From positions 9,982,001 to 10,046,000 of the forward strand of contig NZ_CP107853.1 of assembly GCF_036013525.1 (NCBI RefSeq): a DNA stretch of 64,000 nucleotides. The letters are read 5' to 3'. The notes beneath the pieces were generated by a model. It did not search any database. It had not been told where the DNA came from and saw only the letters and a list, made by a program, of their open reading frames with translations. The stretch is from Nonomuraea sp. NBC_00507 (lineage in GTDB: Bacteria; Actinomycetota; Actinomycetes; Streptosporangiales; Streptosporangiaceae). Position 1 is the first letter of the stretch, and every line of letters begins with the position of its first letter. Both the position numbers and the translations under genes were made by a program. Below are positions 43,212 to 51,491 of this stretch, one piece after another.

Positions 43212-43622
43212 TTGACGCAAGCGCTGGCGGTGGCCGCCACTGTATGGGGCATGCTCGGCCCATTGTCGCTGCTCGCCCAGCGGCAGGCGATCATCCGGGC
43301 CGGTTCCAGCAGGGGAGTTTCCCTGGTCTATCTGATGACGACCTCCATCGGTTACATGATCTGGCTGCTTTATGGCGCTCACATCCAGGACTTCGCATTG
43401 ATTATCGTCGACGGGATCGGCTTGATCACCGGCGGCGTCACGTTGTACTGCGCCCTGAGACTGCGGATCTCGGAGGCTCCGGCGACGGGGAATGCGAATG
43501 GCGCCCGGGGTGGGCGCCATTCGCGTGAGCTGGATAATGACCGGGGCTGCACCTGCAGGTCGGCGGGCTCGGCCGCAGACGGCGGCGAACGCCTCTCCCC
43601 GAACGGCACCAGGGCCGGCTGA
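43212..43622 (+). CDS. SemiSWEET-like (MtN3/PQ-loop) sugar transporter
   Basis: 136 residues from TTG at 43212, preceded by GAGGAG. Residues 1-88 form the three-helix SemiSWEET repeat: ALAVAATVWGMLGPLSLLAQ, GVSLVYLMTTSIGYMIWLLY and FALIIVDGIGLITGGVTLYC. SemiSWEETs dimerise to move sugars across the membrane. The last 45 or so residues are hydrophilic, low in complexity and not typical. A perfect hairpin (43494-43524) lies inside that tail, so the true 3' end may originally have been near 43490. Confidence 0.75.
   Translation: MTQALAVAATVWGMLGPLSLLAQRQAIIRAGSSRGVSLVYLMTTSIGYMIWLLYGAHIQDFALIIVDGIGLITGGVTLYCALRLRISEAPATGNANGARGGRHSRELDNDRGCTCRSAGSAADGGERLSPNGTRAG
43494..43524. terminator. Hairpin inside the 3' part of the SemiSWEET frame
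   Basis: A perfect 12-bp stem (GCGAATGGCGCC and its reverse complement) with a seven-base loop. Such a stem is typical of an actinomycete terminator, but here it lies about 100 bp before the annotated stop, pointing to a changed gene end. Confidence 0.6.
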
Positions 43623-43636
43623 TCAGCGGATACGCT

Positions 43637-44317
43637 TCAGCGCTCGGCGGCCTCCAGCGCGGTCCGGATCGTCGCGCTGCCGGCCGGCACCCCCGGTGAA
43701 GCCCAGAAGTCCGCGGAGCCGCCCGCGTAGGGCCTGCCGTAGACGGGGGTCCCGGGCTGGAGCCGCCATCCCTCAGCCAGCGGTCCCGCGTCGACGGTGT
43801 CGTAGCCGATGGTGTCGAGGAACGCCGTCACCGCCTTCTTCACGGCGTCGTCGTCGCCGGCGATCGGCAGGGCGCTGCGGTCGGCGGCGCCGGAGGGGCG
43901 GGCCAGTGTCCCGAGGTGGCGGAAGAGGATGTTGTTGAAGACTTTGATGACCTTCGACGTCGGCAGGTGCTGTTGCAGCAGTTCGCTCGATGTCGTCGAC
44001 GCATCGTCGAGCCGCGGGAACTGCCCGTCCCGCCGCGGAGAGTAGTTGCCGGTGTCGAGGACCGGTTTACCGCCGAGCGGCTCCACCGGGATCCGGCGGT
44101 ACGCCGTCAGCGGGATGCTGACGACGACGAGGTCGCCCGATGCGGCGGCCTCCGCCGAGGTCGCCGCGCGGGCTTTCGGGCCGAGCTCGTCGACCAGGTC
44201 CTTCAGCGTCTCCGGGCCGCGCGAGTTGCTCAGTACGACGTCGTATCCGGCTGCCGCGGAGAGCCTGGCGACGGTGCCGCCGACGTGTCCGCTGCCGATG
44301 ACTGCGATGGTCGTCAT
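43637..44317 (-). CDS. NADP(H):F420-oxidoreductase-like dinucleotide-binding protein
   Basis: 226 residues, ATG at 44317. The Rossmann fold starts MTTIAVIGSGHVGGTVARLS, followed by VVLSNSRGPETL and VVVSIPLTAYRRIP. The segment KPVLDTGNYSPRRDGQ and KVIKVFNNILFRHLG matches the F420-dependent NADP reductase/YqeG-type group that often binds NADP through the SNSRGP loop. It may pass hydride between F420 and NADP, or be an NADP reductase with another acceptor. It is convergent with the SemiSWEET gene, leaving 14 bp between stops. Confidence 0.83.
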   Translation of the reverse strand: MTTIAVIGSGHVGGTVARLSAAAGYDVVLSNSRGPETLKDLVDELGPKARAATSAEAAASGDLVVVSIPLTAYRRIPVEPLGGKPVLDTGNYSPRRDGQFPRLDDASTTSSELLQQHLPTSKVIKVFNNILFRHLGTLARPSGAADRSALPIAGDDDAVKKAVTAFLDTIGYDTVDAGPLAEGWRLQPGTPVYGRPYAGGSADFWASPGVPAGSATIRTALEAAER

Positions 44318-44495
44318 GCTGGCGCAAACCTTGGCCGCGGTGGGGGCATTCCCGCTCAGTTAACGTAGTCCTCGCCAGTCACTCTCGTGATCACCCCGTG
44401 GCACTGCCATTGTCCGCACGCGGGCGGCTCCGCCCCGCGCCTGGCTGAAACCGGCGCGAAGGCGTGGTGAAACCCGGGTCGCCGAGCTTGTGGCC

Positions 44496-44591
44496 ATGAG
44501 CATGACCACGCAGACGACGGCCGTGAGCGCTGTCCGGGCCGAAGGGCTGGTCAAGTCGTTCGGCGCGAAGCTCCGCCGCCTCCGGCCGTAG
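44496..44591 (+). pseudogene. N-terminal stub of an ABC transporter ATPase
   Basis: ATG at 44496 opens MSMTTQTTAVSAVRAEGLVK SFGA, the typical first strand of drug-exporter (DrrA-like) ATPases, but after SFGAKLRRLRP it stops at TAG. Walker A and everything after it are missing. It is the relic of a deleted transporter gene. Confidence 0.65.
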
Positions 44592-44613
44592 CGGCCTCCC
44601 GCCGCCGTCATCC

Positions 44614-44640
44614 GCCGTGGCCGGCGTCGGCGGCCACGGC
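44614..44640. terminator. Hairpin downstream of the ABC stub
   Basis: A perfect 10-bp stem (GCCGTGGCCG and its reverse complement) with a seven-base loop, followed by GGTTTCG. It may be the old terminator of the deleted transporter gene, or it may end the minus-strand ectB transcript. Confidence 0.55.
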
Positions 44641-44647
44641 GGTTTCG

Positions 44648-44788
44648 TTACCCCTCTGGAACAGGCCGACCGCCCGGGCTGTCGGCGTCGGCCACGTTCG
44701 GCCATCCGCCGTGCCGGGCACGCTCGCGCGCCGGGGCCTGGGTTTCCAGCGACTTCTCCCGGATGTACTCCAGCTCGGGCTCGGCCAT
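44648..44788 (-). CDS. Possible small protein, 46 residues, unknown
   Basis: ATG at 44788 to TAA at 44648 on the minus strand gives MAEPELEYIREKSLETQAPA, then RERARHGGWPNVADADS and a Pro/Gly-rich end. It lies 131 bp downstream of ectB in the same direction. The acidic, helical first half looks protein-like. No family is recognised and the ribosome-binding site is not convincing. It could equally be the eroded 5' end of a longer gene. Confidence 0.3.
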   Translation of the reverse strand: MAEPELEYIREKSLETQAPARERARHGGWPNVADADSPGGRPVPEG

Positions 44789-44919
44789 GCAACGGGCCGG
44801 TCAGCATTTCCAGCTCGATATCGTGGCAGCCCAGTTCCCCGGCGATCGTCAGGAGTTCGTGCGTGCTGCGTTAGGTTGTGTCGACGAGCTGGTTCTCCAA
44901 GCCCAGGCGGCGATTGCGG

Positions 44920-46182
44920 TCAAACGGGTACCTTCGCGCGGACTGCGTGCACCGACTCGGCGATGATCTCCAGGCCGCGGTCGAGGTCCTGCGCGGTCGT
45001 CGTCAGCGGCGGAAGCAGCTTGACCACCTCGCTCCGCGGGCCGGAGGTCTCCATCAGCAGGCCCAGGCGGAACGCCTCGCCGCAGACCCGGCGGGCCATC
45101 TCGGGCTTTCGCATGACCAGGCCCCAGGCCAGGCCGCGGCCGCGCACGCCCGCGACGTCGCCGGCGTTGTCAAGTGCGATCTCATTCAGCGCCCGCTCGA
45201 CCTGCTCGCCCTTGGCGAGGGTCTGCCTCTCCACGCCCTCGCCGGTCCAGAAGTCCTCCAGCGCGGCGGTGGCGGTCACGAACGCGGGGTTGAAGCCCCG
45301 GAACGTGCCGTTGTGCTCGCCCGGCTCCCACACGTCCAACTCGCGCCGCATGAGCGTGACCGCGAACGGCAGGCCGTAGCCGCTGAGAGACTTGGACAGG
45401 CACACGATGTCCGGAGAGATGCCGGCTTCCTCGAAGCTGAAGAACGCTCCGGTACGCCCGCAGCCCATCTGCACATCGTCCACGATCAGCAGGATGTCGT
45501 GCCGCTTGCACAGGTCGGCCAGGCCGCGCAGCCACCCGGCGGTGGCGACGTTGATACCACCCTCGCCCTGGACGGTCTCGACGATCACGGCGGCGGGCCT
45601 GTCCAGGCCGCTGCCGCTGTCGCCCAGCATCGTCTCGAACAGCAGGAAGTCGGGCGTGCGGCCGTTGAGGTAGTCGTCGTAGGGCATCACCACGCTGTGT
45701 CCCAGCGGCACGCCGGCGCAGTGCCGTTTCATGGAGTTGCCGGTCACCGCGAGCGCTCCGAGCGTCATCCCGTGGAAGGCGTTGGTAAAGCTGACCACGG
45801 TCTCGCGGCCGGTGTACTTGCGGGCGAGTTTGAGTGCCGCCTCCACCGCGTGATTGCCCGCCGGCCCGGGAAACTGCACCTTGTAATCGAGCCCGCGCGG
45901 AGCGAGGACGACTTCGTTGAAACGCTCCAGGAAGTCGCGTTTGGCGGCGGTGAACATGTCGAGGCTGTGGACTATCGCGTCACCGGCCAAATAATTCATC
46001 AGCCGGCGTTTCAGCTGCGGGTGGTTGTGTCCATAGTTCAAGGTTCCCGCGCCGGCGAAGAAGTCGAGATAGGTCTTGCCGGTCTCATCGGTCATGTGAC
46101 TGCCGCGCGCGGTGGTGAACACCGTGGGCCAGCCCCTGCAGTAGCTGCGTACTTCGGATTCAAGGTGGGCAAAAACGTCCAT
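44920..46182 (-). CDS. ectB: Diaminobutyrate-2-oxoglutarate aminotransferase
   Basis: 420 residues from ATG at 46182, chosen for GGAGG upstream and for the classical EctB start (MDVFAHLESEVRSYCRGWPT). PLP class III features: GPAGNHAVEAALKLARKYTG, SFTNAFHGMTLGALAVTGN, LLIVDDVQMGCGRTGAFFSF, and the Schiff-base Lys in CLSKSLSGYGLP. It converts aspartate semialdehyde to 2,4-diaminobutyrate. No ectA, ectC or ectD is nearby, so ectoine is not the likely product here. It may instead supply a diamino acid to the NRPS locus at 56-64 kb. Confidence 0.9.
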   Translation of the reverse strand: MDVFAHLESEVRSYCRGWPTVFTTARGSHMTDETGKTYLDFFAGAGTLNYGHNHPQLKRRLMNYLAGDAIVHSLDMFTAAKRDFLERFNEVVLAPRGLDYKVQFPGPAGNHAVEAALKLARKYTGRETVVSFTNAFHGMTLGALAVTGNSMKRHCAGVPLGHSVVMPYDDYLNGRTPDFLLFETMLGDSGSGLDRPAAVIVETVQGEGGINVATAGWLRGLADLCKRHDILLIVDDVQMGCGRTGAFFSFEEAGISPDIVCLSKSLSGYGLPFAVTLMRRELDVWEPGEHNGTFRGFNPAFVTATAALEDFWTGEGVERQTLAKGEQVERALNEIALDNAGDVAGVRGRGLAWGLVMRKPEMARRVCGEAFRLGLLMETSGPRSEVVKLLPPLTTTAQDLDRGLEIIAESVHAVRAKVPV

Positions 46183-46517
46183 GGCTTCTGCCTCCGGCAG
46201 GTGGGAGGGGTAAGTCTGGCATCCATCAGGAAAGGGAGCATTACTGGGGATGAGCGACATCTAGTCGAACGGCGCCGAGGCGACATCGCAGGGTGAACCG
46301 ATACGAAATGATCGCCTCATGATCGCCACTGATGGCCCGCTGAAGACGCATCCCGGCGCCCGAACCGGGCATGGAGGGGCTCGTCGCGCTCGATCACCCC
46401 ACGGGCGGTACGTGGCGGCATCTCCACCCGTGTTGATCCCTTGACGGTCCGCGAGCTATCGGCCACGGCCTGCGAGCAGAGACCGCATGATGATCGGCGC
46501 GGAGTGAAGTCGTGGGG

Positions 46518-47804
46518 TCAGATGCCGAGCGGGTGATCGTAGAAGGGGTACGACATGCAGATGCGCTCGATGTGCCTGCGGGCGGAGGTGGCAGCCTCGC
46601 CGCCGAGGTCCGCGCCGGTCCGAGCGGCGTCGAGAATGTCGGCGATCAGGTTACCGACCTCGCGGAACTCCGCGTCGCGCAGACCCCGCGACGTGGCGGC
46701 GTTGACGCCCAGGCGGATGCCGGAGGTCTTCTTCGGCCCGCGCGGATCGAAGGGGACCTGGTTCATGTTGCAGATGATGCCCGCCTCCTCCAGGTGCGCG
46801 GCCGCTTCCGCTCCCGTGATCCCGGCCTCCCGCAGGTCCACGAGGGCGAACGGCAGGTCCGTGCCCCCGGAGACGATGTGGTAGCCGCGGTCGATGAGCG
46901 TTCGGGCGAGCACCTGCGCGTTTTGCACGCTCTGTGCCGCGTAGTCCTTGAATTCCTCGCTCGCGGCCTCTTTGAAACAGATCGCCTTGGCTGCGATGTG
47001 ATGCGTCTGGACCCCGTCCTGCACTCCGGGGGTCACGGCGGAGTCGATTTTCCCGGCGAGGTCGGTGCGATTGGTCAGAATGATCGCTCCACGGGGCCCG
47101 CGCAGGCTCTTGTAAGTTGTGGACGTAACCACGTCCGCGAAACCGATCGGGCTGGGATGAAGTCCCGTCGCGACCAGGCCCGAGAAGTGTGACATGTCCA
47201 CCAGAAAAAGACTGCCGACCTCATCGGCGATGTCCCGGAAACGGGAGAAGTCGATCTCGCGGGGATACGACGATCCCCCGGCGATTATCAGGTGGGGCCG
47301 GTGCTCCAGCGCCATCCGCCGGATTTCCTCGTAGTCGAGCGTCCCGGTCTCCGGGCCGACTCCGTACCTCGAAATGGCGAACAGGCGTCCGGTGAGGTTG
47401 GACGGCGCGCCGTGGGTAAGGTGGCCGCCGGCCGCCGTGTCCATGCTGAGGATACGGTCGCCGGGCTGCAGGAGCCCGATGATGACCGCGTGGTTCATCT
47501 GACTGCCCGAATGCGGCTGCACGTTGGCGTGGGCGCATCCGAACAGGTCACGGACCCGGCCGATGGCGATCTGCTCGATCCTGTCGGCCAGGTCGGACCC
47601 GCGCAGGTAGCGCTGCCCGGGATAGCCTTCGAGCTGCGTGTTGGTGAAGACTCCGCTCAGCGCCTGGCGGACCGCTTGGCTCACAAGGTTCTCCGAGGCG
47701 ATCAGAGAAAGCCGCCTCCGTTGGTTCTCGTATTCCCGCGAAAGAATCCAATAAAGCTCGTCGTCGGTTCTTCCGACATCATTCTGGAAATGTGTTGAGC
47801 TCAA
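46518..47804 (-). CDS. Serine hydroxymethyltransferase homologue
   Basis: 428 residues if it starts at TTG 47804 (AAAGGG upstream); TTG 47810 is also possible, and no ATG or GTG fits the family N terminus. SHMT features: LIASENLVSQAVRQALSGVF, GYPGQRYLRGSDLADRIEQI, a PLP Lys in TSTTYKSLRGPRGAIIL, and HIERICMSYPFY at the end. The normal THKTLRGPR reads TYKSLRGPR; the His-to-Tyr change next to the PLP Lys suggests altered substrate choice. A second, specialised SHMT may make or cleave an unusual beta-hydroxy or alpha-methyl amino acid. It is in line with ectB downstream. Confidence 0.88.
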   Translation of the reverse strand: MSSTHFQNDVGRTDDELYWILSREYENQRRRLSLIASENLVSQAVRQALSGVFTNTQLEGYPGQRYLRGSDLADRIEQIAIGRVRDLFGCAHANVQPHSGSQMNHAVIIGLLQPGDRILSMDTAAGGHLTHGAPSNLTGRLFAISRYGVGPETGTLDYEEIRRMALEHRPHLIIAGGSSYPREIDFSRFRDIADEVGSLFLVDMSHFSGLVATGLHPSPIGFADVVTSTTYKSLRGPRGAIILTNRTDLAGKIDSAVTPGVQDGVQTHHIAAKAICFKEAASEEFKDYAAQSVQNAQVLARTLIDRGYHIVSGGTDLPFALVDLREAGITGAEAAAHLEEAGIICNMNQVPFDPRGPKKTSGIRLGVNAATSRGLRDAEFREVGNLIADILDAARTGADLGGEAATSARRHIERICMSYPFYDHPLGI

Positions 47805-48137
47805 CGTCAAACCCTTTGCCCCGATTGCGGACGAATGAACGATTTGGACGGTGAATTTACCTGCAGACGACTCGGGAGTCAATGCTGCGACACGACGCCT
47901 CCACGCGAACGGATGGCGCGAACCATGTATATGCAGGCTTTCCTTATTCAATGAACCCGGACCAGGTCGTGGCGCAGAGGCGCATCGACCGCGGGCGGAG
48001 TTCGGTATTGAGTCGGGTCGGGCCACCAGACAGGATGGGACCGCAAAACAGGACGCACGCAGGCGCGACACACACCACAACGCCAGAGGGGTGCGCATCC
48101 CAGGGTTAGACCATCGAGTCTTCCATTTCGAGCCGGC

Positions 48138-48161
48138 CTAGGCCGGAATCTTCAGGTCCAC
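48138..48161 (-). CDS. Seven-codon ORF behind an exceptionally strong ribosome-binding site
   Basis: On the minus strand AGGAGGTGATC is followed by AC and then GTG GAC CTG AAG ATT CCG GCC TAG, encoding MDLKIPA. The 11 bases are perfectly complementary to the 3' end of 16S rRNA, far stronger than any other site here. The stop lies in a perfect palindrome (48133-48146, CCGGCCTAGGCCGG). It could be a regulatory leader peptide for the SHMT gene some 330 bp downstream, or a minimal RiPP precursor. The sequence is not recognised. Confidence 0.4.
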   Translation of the reverse strand: MDLKIPA

Positions 48162-48185
48162 GTGATCACCTCCTATCCCACGTGG
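48158..48185 (-). promoter_or_regulatory. Hairpin presenting the ribosome-binding site in its loop
   Basis: In the minus-strand RNA, CCACGUG and CACGUGG form a perfect 7-bp stem around a 14-base loop that holds the full AGGAGGUGAU site. The GUG start codon of the seven-codon ORF lies in the 3' arm of the stem. This looks like a translational control element. Confidence 0.5.
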
Positions 48186-48436
48186 TAGTCAACACATGGT
48201 GGTTCCGGAAGTCAACGCTCTTCGCATATGGAGGCATACTTAGCCAAGTTCGGTTCTTGGGCAGTATTTCTTTCACCTGAAACCCGTATAACTCGGGCGC
48301 CCTGGACGGGCAGAGGGTGCTCGAAATGGGGTGTTCCGCCTGGGATCGACGCCCGCGGTTGAATGGGGCCAGAACGCGCATTACGTTGGACCACTCGCCG
48401 ACCGTGGCGAAGCGGCGACGAGGATCGGAGGTGGCG

Positions 48437-49432
48437 GTGGACGGCGCGATGCGCACCCGCGCTTGGGGCGTGGGCCTGGCGGTGTTCTCCTCGGTTTGCT
48501 TCGGCGCGTCCGGGCCGTTCGGCAAGGCCCTCATCGAGGCCGGCCTGAGCCCTCTGCAGGCGGTGTGGCTGCGCATGGCGACGGCGGCGCTGGTCCTGGT
48601 CCCGCTCGCGGTGATCCTGCGCGGCCGCGGCCTGACCCGCGGCCTGCGTCCCCACCTCGTGCCGCTGCTCGGCTACGGGACGGCGGGCGTTGCGGGCGCC
48701 CAGGCGTGTTACTTCGTGGCCGCGTCCCGGCTGCCGGTGGGCGTGGCGATCCTGCTGGAGTTCAGCGGACCGGTCATCGTGCTGGTGTGGCTGCGGCTGG
48801 TCCGCCGCGTCCCGGTTAACCGCAGCGCCGCCACCGGTGTCGCGGTCGCCCTGGCCGGGCTCACCCTGGTCGTGCAGGTGTGGACGGGCCTGAGTCTGGA
48901 CCCGGTCGGGCTGGCCGCCGGGCTCGGCGCGGCCGCCTGCCTGGCCGCCTACATCCTCATCATTGACCGCCTCACCGGGCACGTCGACGCCCTGGTCATC
49001 ACCGCGTCCGGCAGCGTCGTGGCGGCCGCGGTGCTCACCGCGCTCGCCGCCCCCTGGGCGATGCCCTGGGACGTGCTGCCCGCCCAGGTCCCCGTCGCCG
49101 GGTACGCAGTACCCGGTTGGACGCTGGTCGCCTGGATCGGGCTCGTCAGCACCGTCCTTGCCTACCTCGCCAGCGTCGCCGGGCTGCAGCGCCTGTCCGC
49201 GCAGGTCGGCGGCGCGATCTGCTACACCGAGGCGGTCGCCGTCGCGCTCATCGCCTGGGCCGTCCTCGGCGAGCGCCTCACCCCGGCGCAAATGGTCGGC
49301 GGCGCGATCGTGCTCACCGGCGCCTACATCGCCCAGCGCGCCGCCGCCCACCGCCCGAACCTTTCCGCGAACGCCGCCTGCACACCCCCGGAGGCCACGC
49401 CCCCGGAGGCCGCGCTCCGGAGGACGAGCTGA
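48437..49432 (+). CDS. EamA/RhtA-type transporter (amino acid or metabolite exporter)
   Basis: 331 residues from GTG at 48437, chosen because GGAGG precedes it; ATG at 48449 is an alternative. Ten hydrophobic helices form two EamA repeats: AVFSSVCFGASGPFGKALIE opens the first and AAGLGAAACLAAYILIIDRL the second. The family exports threonine, homoserine, cysteine and related compounds. It is divergent from the SHMT/ectB genes, so it may export the amino acid made by them. The C-terminal tail (about 25 residues, Pro/Ala-rich) is variable. Confidence 0.87.
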   Translation: MDGAMRTRAWGVGLAVFSSVCFGASGPFGKALIEAGLSPLQAVWLRMATAALVLVPLAVILRGRGLTRGLRPHLVPLLGYGTAGVAGAQACYFVAASRLPVGVAILLEFSGPVIVLVWLRLVRRVPVNRSAATGVAVALAGLTLVVQVWTGLSLDPVGLAAGLGAAACLAAYILIIDRLTGHVDALVITASGSVVAAAVLTALAAPWAMPWDVLPAQVPVAGYAVPGWTLVAWIGLVSTVLAYLASVAGLQRLSAQVGGAICYTEAVAVALIAWAVLGERLTPAQMVGGAIVLTGAYIAQRAAAHRPNLSANAACTPPEATPPEAALRRTS

Positions 49433-49448
49433 AGAACAGTCCCCGCGG

Positions 49449-49600
49449 ACCGCGGGTATTCGCCTGCGGACCGCGGAGCAGAAGAGAGAAATCTCCCGCA
49501 GGGTGTCCGAGGCGCTCGTCTCGGTGGCCAAGGCAGCACCGGGAACCGTACAAGTGCTCTTCCGCATGGCACGCCCACACGATCAGTATTTCAACCCGTC
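49449..49600 (+). pseudogene. Fragment of a 4-oxalocrotonate-tautomerase-like gene
   Basis: The plus strand reads IRLRTAEQKREISRRVSEAL followed by VSVAKAAPGTVQVLFRM. This is the helix-strand core of 4-OT-type tautomerases (R.A.QK..L...I..AL). The segment carrying the catalytic Pro1 is missing, and the frame runs on into unrelated sequence. It is a remnant directly behind the EamA gene. Confidence 0.55.
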
Positions 49601-49821
49601 CGATCTGGTGGCCGCGTTCTATCCAGCGGCCGGCAACGCCGAAGTCACGTTCCGTTCCAGGGTCCAGGTCCGTAAACGGATAAGCGGAATCACGTATTGC
49701 GTTCCCGCGGTCTGCGGACGCGCCGGGCAGTGATGCCTGACTTGGCTCACGTTCAAGATCGAATCCGGGCTGTAGGCCGTTGACCTGATGGTTCGCCGCG
49801 GAGTGCGCACGCCGCTTTCCG

Positions 49822-49946
49822 CGGCTCACAGGAGATCGAGCACATCGGCTCCGCGAAGGACGCAGAGTCGGGGATGCTCAAAGCGGTCGCGCGACAGGCG
49901 GCCGGCCGCCGGGCAGGAAGAACTGGACCTCGGGCTGGACGACGCT
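49822..49946 (+). pseudogene. IS1634-like transposase N-terminal remnant
   Basis: One frame gives QEIEHIGSAKDAESGMLKAV ARQ and, after a frameshift, the next gives AAGQEELDLGLDDAPG. Together they match the start of IS1634/IS4-group transposases (IEHIGSAH...LL..AR, then LDLGLD). Only this piece remains, between the exporter gene and the second cellulase. Confidence 0.65.
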
Positions 49947-50030
49947 CCGGGGTGCCGTCCAGGATCACGTAGACTACCCGCCCCCGGTGGCCCAATGCCT
50001 TCGTGATCACGTGCTTCTGTTGGTGTGGCC

Positions 50031-51491
50031 TCAAGCGTCCCAGCGCTGGTTGGCGCCGCCCCAGCAGGTGTACTGCTGGAGGCGGGCGCTATTTGCCGTC
50101 GACTGGCCGGACACGTCGAGGCACTTGCCCGAGTGCCGGGCGACGATCTCGACGTAGCTCGTGCCGGACACGGTGCGGAGATGCCACTGCTGGTTGGTGC
50201 CGCTGCCGCACGTGTACTGGATGACGGCCGCGTTGTCCGCGGTGGAGGCGTTGTTCACGTCGAGGCACTTGCCGGAGTGCTGCGCCACGATGTTGTGGTA
50301 GCCGTTGCCCAGATCGCGCAGTTGCCACTGCTGGTTGGCGGCCCCGGTGCAGGTGTACTGGATGATCTCGGCGGCGTTCGCGGTCGAGCCCTGCAGGACG
50401 TCGACGCACTTGCCGGAGTTCTGGTTGACGATCTGGGTCGTCGTCGCGCCACCGCCGCCGTCGACGGCGTCGCCCCAGCCGTAGCGCAGGCGGTTCGCGC
50501 CGGACTGATTGCGGATCGTGAGGTTGAGGTCGGTGCCGCTGCCGCTCCTGGCGTACATCGAGTACCAGTCGTAGCCGATGTCGCCGGGCTTGCCGCCGAT
50601 GGCCGGCCAGTAGGTGCCGCCCATGGCGTTGTCCCGCATCACCTGGGTGACGGCGCGGATGTGGCGGACGAAGTTGTCCGTGCTGTTCGCGTCGGCGTAG
50701 TTCAGGCCGTTGTTCATCGGAGCCCCGAACTCGGTGACGACCGCCCGCGAGGCGCAGGTGCCAAGGCGGGTCTGGACGTGGGACCGCCAGCCGTCGTACG
50801 TGTTCGCCGAGTAGAAGAACGCGTAGTGGTGGAACGAGAACAGCGTGCCGGCGAAACGCGAGTCGTTGCACAGGTCACGGAGGTCCTGGCTGTAGCCGGT
50901 ACCGCCGACGAGCACCCGGTTCGGCGGGGCCGAGTAGTGGTAGCCCAGCCAGTCGGCGGCGATGTTGCGCCACTCGGCCGAACTGTAGCCGTGCGGCTCG
51001 TTCATCGGCTCGAAGTACACGAGGCTGTTCGATCCGTACTGGGAGGTCACGGTCGACCACATCGAGTTCCACGCCGACAGGTTGGTGATGCGGCCCCCGG
51101 AGGCCGCGCCGTCCTCCCAGTACGCGAGGATGACCTTCCACCCGCGCGCCGTGGCGGCGTCGACGGCGCCGCGGTAGGCGTTCCACCAGGTGGTGCCGAC
51201 GGTGTGGGTGTTGATCGGCAGCCGGACCGTGTTCACGCCGAGTGTCGACTGCATGTCGTCGTACAGCGCGTTGGCCTTGGCCTGCACCGTGGCGTAGCTG
51301 TCGGAGCCGCTCAGCCCGTCGACGACGAGCGGGCCGGTGCTGAAGTTGTCGCCCAGCACCGCCCAGTTCATGCCGCGGAACTGACTGGTCGCGGCCGCTG
51401 CGGGCGTTGTCCATAAGCTCACCACGGTGATCGGCAGGAGCACCAGGGCTGCCAGTCCGGCGAGCAGCCGCCTGGCTCGGGATGTGTCCAT
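50031..51491 (-). CDS. Second secreted GH5 cellulase with ricin-type lectin domain
   Basis: 486 residues from ATG at 51491, which opens a clean signal peptide (MDTSRARRLLAGLAALVLLP, cleaved near PAAAA-TSQ); the longer frame has no such start. The catalytic domain starts FRGMNWAVLGDNFS. Acid/base Glu is in YFEPMNEPHGY and nucleophile Glu is in VVTEFGAPMN. From about residue 355 a full ricin-B trefoil shows three repeats ending NQQWQL, NQQWHL and NQRWDA, each with a GKC(L/V)DV core. It is a clear paralogue of the 608-2167 gene. A LacI-type palindrome lies 250 bp upstream. Confidence 0.92.
   Translation of the reverse strand: MDTSRARRLLAGLAALVLLPITVVSLWTTPAAAATSQFRGMNWAVLGDNFSTGPLVVDGLSGSDSYATVQAKANALYDDMQSTLGVNTVRLPINTHTVGTTWWNAYRGAVDAATARGWKVILAYWEDGAASGGRITNLSAWNSMWSTVTSQYGSNSLVYFEPMNEPHGYSSAEWRNIAADWLGYHYSAPPNRVLVGGTGYSQDLRDLCNDSRFAGTLFSFHHYAFFYSANTYDGWRSHVQTRLGTCASRAVVTEFGAPMNNGLNYADANSTDNFVRHIRAVTQVMRDNAMGGTYWPAIGGKPGDIGYDWYSMYARSGSGTDLNLTIRNQSGANRLRYGWGDAVDGGGGATTTQIVNQNSGKCVDVLQGSTANAAEIIQYTCTGAANQQWQLRDLGNGYHNIVAQHSGKCLDVNNASTADNAAVIQYTCGSGTNQQWHLRTVSGTSYVEIVARHSGKCLDVSGQSTANSARLQQYTCWGGANQRWDA

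Noticed and set aside
44920..46182. An ectoine biosynthesis cluster
   Set aside because: Only ectB is present; the neighbouring genes are not ectA, ectC or ectD.
48160..48176. A piece resembling the 3' end of 16S rRNA on the plus strand (GATCACCTCCT)
   Set aside because: Only 11 bases match and no rRNA surrounds it; it is better explained as the complement of a very strong ribosome-binding site.
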